Assembly: GCF_008195825.1 (NCBI RefSeq)
Contig: NZ_CP043329.1
Coordinates: 3,720,001-3,784,000 of the forward strand
DNA: 64,000 nucleotides
DNA from: Pedobacter aquae
GTDB lineage: Bacteria; Bacteroidota; Bacteroidia; Sphingobacteriales; Sphingobacteriaceae
Reading direction: 5' to 3'
The translations under genes and the position numbers were made by a program. The notes under the pieces are model-generated. The model did no database searches. It was not told the origin of the DNA and saw nothing but the letters and a program-made list of their open reading frames with translations. Below are positions 48,852 to 56,020 of this stretch, piece by piece (positions within the stretch are counted from its first letter, which is position 1; the number at the start of each line of letters is the position of its first letter).

Positions 48852-50249
48852 ATGAGCAAGTATAAACAACTTTTAAAAAGTGTCGGTTTTTCCATACTAT
48901 GTTTTGCAATATTGGCTGGTTGTAAAAAAGATAATAATCCCGATCTTGATCTAACAGGTAATGTAACCCTATCTAATTTTACTATAAATGGTACAGTTGC
49001 CGATATTGACCAGAAAACAAACAAGATTAATGTAGTTGTACCTTTCGGTGCAGATATAACCTCGCTTGTACCCAATATAGATTTACCCGAAGGTGCCGTA
49101 GTTAGTCCAGCACCCGGAACCCCAATTAATTTTAATGGTTTAGTTAAATTTAGGGTTACAAATAAAAATAAATTTAGAGAATATCTAGCAGAAGTAAAGG
49201 TAGCATCGCCGTTTGTATCTTTTAAAATCAATGGTACTGCTGGTGTTATTAATGATGAAGAGAAAACCATTACTGTTATTTTACAAGAAGGTACCGTATT
49301 AAACAACCTCTCACCAGAAATTGTGATGGCATCTGGTGTTAGTATTTCGCCTGGTTCTAGAACTCCAAGAAACTTCACAAACGAGGTAAAATATATTGTA
49401 ACTAAAGGAAGTAAAAATGTTGAATACAGCGCAAGGGTAATTATTGATTCAGAAAATGAATATGCTTTTATTGGTGTTGCAACTTCTAGAAGTGCAATTA
49501 CCAATGCTGACGAAAAAGCTGCTGCAGATTGGTTTTTCTCAACTTATCCGGCATCAGATTACGTGTCATTCCAAAGTATAGCCAACGGTCGTATTATGAC
49601 TGGTTACAAGGTAATGTGGTGGCATTATGATACAACACAAAGCCTTCCAAATGCAGCAATAGCACCTGCTGTAATTGAAGCTTTAAAGCTTTACAGAGCC
49701 TCGGGTGGTAATTTACTACTTACAGGATTTGCTGGCAGGTATGTTGAAGCGCTTAACGTTGTGCCTGCGGGACGTGGGCCAAATAATGTATTTGGTGATA
49801 TGGATGTAGATCCAAACGATGCGAATGGTTTTGTTGAAACAAATAATGATTGGGGAATATCTTTTAGAGGAAGAGAGAACCATCCGATATTTAGTGGCTT
49901 AGAAACCTATGAACCAGGGAAAGCAAATTTGCTACAAAAGGGAACATATAGAACTAACCATACCGCTTGGTGGTTTCTTCCTGATTGGGGCGGCTATGTA
50001 AATGCAGCAGGTTGGCGAGAAGCTACAGGTGGTATAAATTTAGCATCTGAGAGCTGGGATAACGAACTTAACGGCAGAGTGGGTATTGCCGAGTGGCAAA
50101 CGAATGGAAATGCAAATGTTGTAATCATTACATTTGGAGCTTATGATTGGTTTACCGAAACAAAAAAAGGAGGAAGCCCAACTAATGGTTTCTTAAAAAA
50201 TATCAAAACTCTTACCAAAAATTCTATTGATTATTTAAAGAATTTTTAA
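48852..50249 (+). CDS. DUF4960 surface lipoprotein (SusE position)
   Basis: 465 residues; lipobox Leu-Ala-Gly-Cys near residue 24. Two tandem immunoglobulin-like beta domains (about 35-115 and 115-195, each with Val-Ser-Pro/Ile-Ser-Pro and Gly-Thr/Ser-Arg-Thr-Pro turns) precede a DUF4960-type domain (about 200-465, Trp-Trp-His-Tyr-Asp and Gly-Gly-Asn-Leu-Leu-Leu-Thr-Gly-Phe). Proteins of this type sit next to SusD in levan and inulin loci and bind the polymer at the surface; a binding role is therefore inferred. It ends just before a strong hairpin at 50259. Confidence 0.8.
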   Translation: MSKYKQLLKSVGFSILCFAILAGCKKDNNPDLDLTGNVTLSNFTINGTVADIDQKTNKINVVVPFGADITSLVPNIDLPEGAVVSPAPGTPINFNGLVKFRVTNKNKFREYLAEVKVASPFVSFKINGTAGVINDEEKTITVILQEGTVLNNLSPEIVMASGVSISPGSRTPRNFTNEVKYIVTKGSKNVEYSARVIIDSENEYAFIGVATSRSAITNADEKAAADWFFSTYPASDYVSFQSIANGRIMTGYKVMWWHYDTTQSLPNAAIAPAVIEALKLYRASGGNLLLTGFAGRYVEALNVVPAGRGPNNVFGDMDVDPNDANGFVETNNDWGISFRGRENHPIFSGLETYEPGKANLLQKGTYRTNHTAWWFLPDWGGYVNAAGWREATGGINLASESWDNELNGRVGIAEWQTNGNANVVIITFGAYDWFTETKKGGSPTNGFLKNIKTLTKNSIDYLKNF

Positions 50250-50258
50250 TGCTTTTAT

Positions 50259-50300
50259 ACTGTTACTGCATTTAAGTGCAGTAACAGTTTTTTATTTTAA
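50259..50300 (+). terminator. Hairpin between binding genes and GH32 genes
   Basis: A perfect 12-bp stem, ACTGTTACTGCA (50259-50270) with its complement at 50277-50288, six-base loop, then TTTTTATTTT. It lies 9 bp after the DUF4960 stop and 25 bp before the next gene on the same strand, so it should partly or fully stop transcription inside the fructan operon. Confidence 0.88.
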
Positions 50301-50313
50301 AATAAACTGTAAG

Positions 50314-51858
50314 ATGATGAAGAAAGTAAAGTTGACCATGATTTTAACTGGTATTGCTCTATTAACAAGCTGTGCTAAACAAAAAGAATCAGCTCCGGTG
50401 ATAACTAACCCAGTGGTAGCAGATGAAGTTACAATTTTCCCAAAACCAACCCCCGCAAAATCAAGTACTGAAACTGGTTATGTAGGGTGGATAGGAGACG
50501 TAATGCCTTACTACTTCAACAATCAGTTTGAGATATTTTTCTTACATGATGCAACAGATCAGGTAAAGCAATTGAGTAAAGGCCAGCATCCAATCCATAG
50601 GTTTACAACAAAAGACTTTTTGAAATTCAATTACGAAGGCGAGGCTATTGCCTACAGTACCGCTGACCAGCAAGACCAACTAATTGGCACTGGTTCAATT
50701 GTGAAACACAATCAACTTTATTACTGTTATTATACTGGTCATAATGGAAGCGTTAACTGGATTTCATCAAACCCTAGAGAAGCAGTAATGTATGCTACCA
50801 GCACAGACCTTAAGACTTGGACAAAAAAAAATACATTTAAGCTTGTTGCGCCAATAGGCTATAGCAGTTTCGATTTCCGAGATCCATCTGTATTTTACAA
50901 TGAAGAATTTAAAGAATATTGGATGATGGTAAGTACCCAAAAATCTAATAAAGCGGTAATATTGGTATTTACTACTAAAGATTTGGCTTCAGATAACTGG
51001 GCTATTAGAGGAACACTTCCGATTGATAATGATAATTATTTGATGATGGAGTGTGCTGAGATTTTTAAATCTGGCAGCAAGTACTATTTGCTATTTGCTG
51101 AAAACTGGAGTGCAACTCCCGGAACAAGATATAGGGTAGCAAACTCTACCGAAGGCCCGTGGACAATGCCAGTAGCAGGTAATGATATGTTTGATGGTCA
51201 TCAATTTTACGCCGGACGCTCCGTATCAAATGGGACTCAAATATACACTATGGGATGGGCTCATCGCCGTAATCCTGAAACCAACACAGGAACTTTGACT
51301 TGGGGAGGAAACTTAGTTACTCATGAATTATATACACTATCAAATGGAAATCTTGCGGTTAAATTACCTGCTTCTGTATTGAACTATTTTAATAGCGAAA
51401 CGGATGCGGTAGTAAAAAACAAAAGTGGAAATGCAGTGCATACTGGAACTGATTTCATGTTTAATGGAACAGGTTCTATAATGAGGTTTAATGCGTTGAA
51501 TAAAACGACCATGATCAAAGGGAGTATTAAGCTTGCAGAGCTCAATGGATCTTTAATTTTTGGTTTAAATGCAAAAGACGACAATACTGGAAGTTATACG
51601 ATCAAAATAGAACCACAAAAGAACCGTATAGCAGGATATAATAATAACTTGGAAATTACCCGAGTATCTTTTAAGTTCACTGCAAACACAGTGTATAATT
51701 TCAAATTGGTAATGGAAAAATCAGTTGCGATTTTATACATCAATGATGAAGTAGCACTTACCAATCGGGTATATAACTTAAATAATAATCTTTGGACAAT
51801 TTCTGCAGAAGGTATCAACGCAACTGTTAGAAACATAAAAATAGCAACTCATAAATAA
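50314..51858 (+). CDS. Divergent GH32-like surface lipoprotein
   Basis: 514 residues with lipobox Thr-Ser-Cys near residue 20. A five-blade GH32 propeller: the nucleophile Asp is near residue 62 in Gly-Trp-Ile-Gly-Asp-Val-Met-Pro, where most GH32 have Trp-Met-Asn-Asp-Pro-Asn-Gly; Phe-Arg-Asp-Pro is near 188 and the acid/base Glu in Met-Glu-Cys near 245, so all three carboxylates are kept. A C-terminal beta-sandwich follows (about 365-514). The changed nucleophile loop suggests a different cut mode (for example endo-levanase) or altered specificity. It follows the hairpin by 14 bp and precedes the next GH32 by 5 bp. Confidence 0.83.
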   Translation: MMKKVKLTMILTGIALLTSCAKQKESAPVITNPVVADEVTIFPKPTPAKSSTETGYVGWIGDVMPYYFNNQFEIFFLHDATDQVKQLSKGQHPIHRFTTKDFLKFNYEGEAIAYSTADQQDQLIGTGSIVKHNQLYYCYYTGHNGSVNWISSNPREAVMYATSTDLKTWTKKNTFKLVAPIGYSSFDFRDPSVFYNEEFKEYWMMVSTQKSNKAVILVFTTKDLASDNWAIRGTLPIDNDNYLMMECAEIFKSGSKYYLLFAENWSATPGTRYRVANSTEGPWTMPVAGNDMFDGHQFYAGRSVSNGTQIYTMGWAHRRNPETNTGTLTWGGNLVTHELYTLSNGNLAVKLPASVLNYFNSETDAVVKNKSGNAVHTGTDFMFNGTGSIMRFNALNKTTMIKGSIKLAELNGSLIFGLNAKDDNTGSYTIKIEPQKNRIAGYNNNLEITRVSFKFTANTVYNFKLVMEKSVAILYINDEVALTNRVYNLNNNLWTISAEGINATVRNIKIATHK

Positions 51859-51863
51859 TTATT

Positions 51864-53834
51864 ATGAAAACAATCGTTTTTAGTGTTCTAGTTATGTTCT
51901 TTTTCCTTGCATTTAATGCCTTAGCACAGGACACAACATCTTACGTTTCACAGAAGTACAGACCTTTATATCATTTTAGCCCAGCAAAAGGATGGATTGG
52001 AGATCCGGATGGACTAGTATATAAAAACGGATATTTTCACTTATACTGGTGGGGTCATGCCATTTCAAAGGATCTTGTACATTGGTCAGAACAGCCAAGA
52101 CCAATGAAACAGAATAAGAATTTTTCATTCTTTAGTGGTTCTGTGGTTGTTGATAACAATAATACATCCGGCTTTGGAAAGGAAAGTTTCATCGCGGTTT
52201 TTACGAGACATTTTAGAGGAGATTCACTACCTGAAACACAAATTCTTGCTGTAAGTCAGGATTCAGGAAAATCCTACAGTCTTTTTGAAGGAAATCCGGT
52301 TTTAGATGTAAATAAAGTATATTTTAGAGACCCACAAGTTTTTTGGCATGAGCCGTCATCTTCCTGGAAAATGGTGGTGGCCGTACCAGATATTCAGCAA
52401 ATACAGATTTTTGAATCTAAAGACCTTAAAAATTGGAAATTTTGTAGTTCTTTCGAAGGGCTGGGTGCGCAAAATTCTTTTTGGGAGTGCCCAGATCTTT
52501 TCGAAGTACCTGTTGCTGGCTCTACAATAAAAAAATGGGCAATGATTATCGGGAGAGGACCGAATAGGGTGCAGTATTTCATTGGAGAGTTTGACGGAAA
52601 AAAATTCACAGCCGATACTGATTTTACAGATTACCTCCGCTTTGGAAAAGGTATAGATGGGGAGGTTTTTGATGATTTTGAATCTGGAACAAAAGAATGG
52701 GTGGTTAAAAACTCAGCTTTTTTCGGACTTAGTCCTCGCCATATTAGTGGTTATTTGGGGAATAGTTTTGTAGGCACCGCAACAGATAAGCATTCCACTG
52801 GCATTATGAAATCTAAAACTTTCAAAATTAATCATAACGCGATAAATTTTTTAATTGCTGGCGGATTGCATCCAGATACCACTTGTATTAAACTAGTAGT
52901 TGATGGTAAAACTGTTAGGATGACTTCTGGCGATAACACCAATGTTTTCAAATGGCATGGATGGGACGTCCGAGATTTAAAAGGGAAAAACGCTTTTATA
53001 GAAATAGTTGACCGTGACACCACAAGCAAGCTCGGGTTTATCGCAGTTGATCACATTTTGTTTAGCGATAAATTGTACGACCAAGGTTTAGAACATGCTT
53101 TATGGCTGGATTACGGACCAGACTATTACGCCACAAGAACTTGGCGAAATTATGATAATAACCGTTCTTTCCGAGATACTGTATTTAGTATTGGTTGGAT
53201 GGGAAATTGGGATTATGCTAATAAAGTTCCTACAACTTGGGGAAAAGGGTTTGAATCTCTACCTCGGACTTTAACGTTAAAGAAGAGTGATTACGGCTAC
53301 AGGCTAATTCAGATGCCGGTTACTGCATTAAACCAGTTACGTAGTAATTTGTTTAGCGGAAGTGCCATAAAGCTTAAAAAAAATCAAAACTGGAAAAAGG
53401 TTAAGCCAAAGCGAAATTCTTACGAAATTGATCTTGAGGTAAATCCAGGTAACGATATCTTCGGGATAAACCTGCTGGTAGGAGATGGTCGAAAGCTGGT
53501 GCTTAGTTACGATCCTTCAATCGCTGTGTTGACGCTTGATAGATCAAATTGCACCGATTACTTATCAGATAAGGAATTTACCAAGTTATTTGCAAAAAAG
53601 ATACAATCTCCTTTAAATATGCATAATGAAAAATTAAGGATGAGGATATTTGTAGATCAATCATCCATTGAGATATTCAATAACGACGGAGAATCTGTGA
53701 TTAGCGCAGTAACTTTTCCCGCAACAGACCAAACAGGAGTTGAATTTTTTACAGAGGGCAATGATGCTATTTTGAATACACTAAATGTTTGGAACCTCAA
53801 CACTATTTGGAAGGGTAGTGTGACTAGTAAATAG
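51864..53834 (+). CDS. GH32 fructanase with an inserted beta-sandwich domain
   Basis: 656 residues, signal peptide ending Ala-Leu-Ala. Catalytic residues: Asp47 in Trp-Ile-Gly-Asp-Pro-Asp-Gly, Phe-Arg-Asp-Pro near 155, Trp-Glu-Cys-Pro-Asp near 208. Between the propeller strands, about residues 266-402, lies a separate domain starting Phe-Asp-Asp-Phe-Glu and ending Val-Asp-His-Ile, the pattern of a galactose-binding-like module seen in secreted GH32 and other glycan proteins. The propeller resumes with Trp-Leu-Asp-Tyr-Gly-Pro-Asp-Tyr-Tyr-Ala and ends in the GH32 C-terminal sandwich. The inserted module probably binds the fructan chain. Confidence 0.88.
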   Translation: MKTIVFSVLVMFFFLAFNALAQDTTSYVSQKYRPLYHFSPAKGWIGDPDGLVYKNGYFHLYWWGHAISKDLVHWSEQPRPMKQNKNFSFFSGSVVVDNNNTSGFGKESFIAVFTRHFRGDSLPETQILAVSQDSGKSYSLFEGNPVLDVNKVYFRDPQVFWHEPSSSWKMVVAVPDIQQIQIFESKDLKNWKFCSSFEGLGAQNSFWECPDLFEVPVAGSTIKKWAMIIGRGPNRVQYFIGEFDGKKFTADTDFTDYLRFGKGIDGEVFDDFESGTKEWVVKNSAFFGLSPRHISGYLGNSFVGTATDKHSTGIMKSKTFKINHNAINFLIAGGLHPDTTCIKLVVDGKTVRMTSGDNTNVFKWHGWDVRDLKGKNAFIEIVDRDTTSKLGFIAVDHILFSDKLYDQGLEHALWLDYGPDYYATRTWRNYDNNRSFRDTVFSIGWMGNWDYANKVPTTWGKGFESLPRTLTLKKSDYGYRLIQMPVTALNQLRSNLFSGSAIKLKKNQNWKKVKPKRNSYEIDLEVNPGNDIFGINLLVGDGRKLVLSYDPSIAVLTLDRSNCTDYLSDKEFTKLFAKKIQSPLNMHNEKLRMRIFVDQSSIEIFNNDGESVISAVTFPATDQTGVEFFTEGNDAILNTLNVWNLNTIWKGSVTSK

Positions 53835-53907
53835 ACTTAAGAATATTAAGCGTTTAAATCAACGAACTTTACAGTTCTAGTAATCATTTTTAAAAACCAT
53901 AAAAGCT

Positions 53908-55434
53908 ATGAAAGAAAATATTAAGTACCTGATTTTTTGTTTTCTAATTTCTGCATGTTCTGTAAAGAAAAGTGCATCAGAAAATACAACCACTTATAAA
54001 GAAGCATATCGCCCACAGTTTCATTTTACACCCAAATCTAGTTGGATGAATGATCCAAATGGGTTAATTTATCTTAATGGCAATTATCATATGTTCTTTC
54101 AGCACAATCCTGATAGTACAGTTTGGGGGCCTATGCATTGGGGGCATGCAATAAGTAAAGATTTGATTCATTGGGATGAGCAACCAATTGCATTATTTCC
54201 AGATAGTTTGGGTTGGATATTTTCTGGAAGTGCCGTATATGACGAAAATAACACATCCGGATTGGGTAAAGAAGGTAAAATGCCCTTAGTCGCAATTTTT
54301 ACCCATCACAATCGAAAGTTAGAAAGCGAAGGTCGTAAAGATTATCAGTACCAAAGTTTAGCATATAGTTTAGATGAAGGGAAAAGCTGGGAAAAGTACG
54401 AAGGAAATCCAGTATTAAAAAACCCTGGAATAGTGGATTTTAGAGACCCGAAAGTACGTTGGAACGTTGAAGTGAAAAAATGGATAATGACCCTTGCTAC
54501 AAAAGATAGAATTACATTTTACTCTTCGCCGAATTTAATTGATTGGACTAAAGAAAGTGAATTTGGAGAAAAGGTAGGCGCTCACGGAGGTGTTTGGGAA
54601 TGTCCTGACTTGTTTCCAATGAAGGTTGATGGAAAAGAAGTGTGGGTTTTATTGGTAAGTATTAATCCGGGTGCTCCAAACGGCGGGTCTGGTACGCAAT
54701 ATTTTATTGGGGACTTTGATGGTAAGAGTTTTAAACCTTTCAATACCAAAACAAAATGGATTGATTATGGAACAGACGATTATGCAGGTGTAACTTTCTC
54801 AAATACCGATCGACTGATTTTCTTGGGATGGATGAGTAATTGGCAATATGCAGAAAAAGTACCCACAGAAAAATGGAGAAGCGCCATGACTTTGCCTCGA
54901 GAATTAAGCTTAGAAATTGTTGATGATGAGTTTTTATTGGTTAACAAGCCTGTTAAAGAGTTAAAGAAGATTATTGGTAAAAGTAAGTCTAGCAAGAATA
55001 TTCAAATAACAGACGCTTTAGATTTATCAGCAGATATTGCCCAGGCTGAAGGGAAATTCCAACTCAAGTTTAATTCGGCTACTATTCAAGATTATAAAAT
55101 TGTATTATCTAATGACAACAATGAAGAATTAATTATTGGATACAATAAAAAAGACAACCAATATTTTATTGATAGGCAAAATGCAAGAAAGGAAATCTTC
55201 GAAAAAGGATTTGGAGCGGTGCATACAGCGCCACGTTTGTCGCGTTCAACTTCAACAGATATAGAGCTTCTATTTGACGCTGCATCGGTAGAATTTTTTG
55301 CTGATGGAGGCCTTACTGCCATGACAGATATCTTTTTCCCAACGCAGCCTTTTAATAAATTACAAATTAAGTCTAAAGAAGGAATGTTATTAAGAACCTT
55401 AGAGATAGCAAGTGTCCAAAGTATTTGGAATTAA
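53908..55434 (+). CDS. GH32 exo-fructosidase (levanase/inulinase), lipoprotein
   Basis: 508 residues; lipobox Ile-Ser-Ala-Cys near residue 17. Classical GH32: nucleophile Asp near 48 in Trp-Met-Asn-Asp-Pro-Asn-Gly, Phe-Arg-Asp-Pro near 179, acid/base Glu near 231 in Trp-Glu-Cys-Pro-Asp-Leu-Phe, then the C-terminal beta-sandwich from about 365. It should release fructose from the ends of fructan chains or from sucrose-type oligomers in the periplasm. It closes the enzyme block; a terminator follows at 55456. Confidence 0.94.
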   Translation: MKENIKYLIFCFLISACSVKKSASENTTTYKEAYRPQFHFTPKSSWMNDPNGLIYLNGNYHMFFQHNPDSTVWGPMHWGHAISKDLIHWDEQPIALFPDSLGWIFSGSAVYDENNTSGLGKEGKMPLVAIFTHHNRKLESEGRKDYQYQSLAYSLDEGKSWEKYEGNPVLKNPGIVDFRDPKVRWNVEVKKWIMTLATKDRITFYSSPNLIDWTKESEFGEKVGAHGGVWECPDLFPMKVDGKEVWVLLVSINPGAPNGGSGTQYFIGDFDGKSFKPFNTKTKWIDYGTDDYAGVTFSNTDRLIFLGWMSNWQYAEKVPTEKWRSAMTLPRELSLEIVDDEFLLVNKPVKELKKIIGKSKSSKNIQITDALDLSADIAQAEGKFQLKFNSATIQDYKIVLSNDNNEELIIGYNKKDNQYFIDRQNARKEIFEKGFGAVHTAPRLSRSTSTDIELLFDAASVEFFADGGLTAMTDIFFPTQPFNKLQIKSKEGMLLRTLEIASVQSIWN

Positions 55435-55455
55435 GTGTAAGTTAGAGTGTTTATT

Positions 55456-55490
55456 CTCCCTGACTAAACAGTGTTTGTCAGGGAGTTTTT
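55456..55490 (+). terminator. Terminator of the fructan operon
   Basis: CTCCCTGAC (55456-55464) pairs perfectly with GTCAGGGAG (55477-55485), with an inner AAAC/GTTT pair, then TTTTT. It lies between the last GH32 gene and the redoxin gene. Confidence 0.92.
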
Positions 55491-55500
55491 ATTTTATAGT

Positions 55501-55989
55501 ATGAAATTTTTTTGGAGCATCATTTTAAGTGTTTTCTTAAGTATTGGTATGCTAAACGCACAAGAGCCAGTACGCACAATACCATCTTTTAAGTTCTTCC
55601 AATTAAGTGGAACTTCTTTAACCGATAAGAATATCCCTCTGGGGAAACTTTCCATTTTTAGCTTTTTTGATATTACCTGTTCGCACTGCCAAGAAACCAT
55701 GCAGCTTTTAGCTAAAGAGCACCCAAACTTGTCTCATGTTAACCTATACCTAGTAACCATGGATAGGAAAGATGGTATACTAAAATTCATGAACGTTTTT
55801 GGTGCTAATCTTCTAAACAAAAAGAATGTAACTATACTACAAGATCTTAATCAAGAGTTTATCGCTAAGTTTTATCCCAGAAAATACCCTTCTGTTTTTC
55901 TGTTCGATAAAAATAAAAAGCTTCTAATGTACCAAGATGAAGAGGCTAAAATCATCAATCTTATTGCTAAGGCTAAGGCCTATAAATAA
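55501..55989 (+). CDS. Exported thioredoxin-fold redoxin (CSHC)
   Basis: 162 residues from the ATG at 55501; a longer frame from 55471 would begin inside the terminator hairpin. Signal peptide ends near Met-Leu-Asn-Ala. A TlpA/AhpC-type thioredoxin fold follows with the active site Cys-Ser-His-Cys near residue 59 (after Phe-Phe-Asp-Ile-Thr) and a cis-Pro in Lys-Tyr-Pro-Ser-Val-Phe-Leu-Phe near 138. It would act in periplasmic thiol exchange. It lies after the fructan terminator and I see no reason to tie it to fructan use. Confidence 0.8.
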   Translation: MKFFWSIILSVFLSIGMLNAQEPVRTIPSFKFFQLSGTSLTDKNIPLGKLSIFSFFDITCSHCQETMQLLAKEHPNLSHVNLYLVTMDRKDGILKFMNVFGANLLNKKNVTILQDLNQEFIAKFYPRKYPSVFLFDKNKKLLMYQDEEAKIINLIAKAKAYK

Positions 55990-56020
55990 GTATAAGTAGT
56001 ATTAAAGCGCTTTTAAAACA

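Noticed and set aside
55471-55500. Upstream start for the redoxin gene
   Set aside because: It lies inside the terminator hairpin of the fructan operon, and the ATG at 55501 begins a proper signal peptide.
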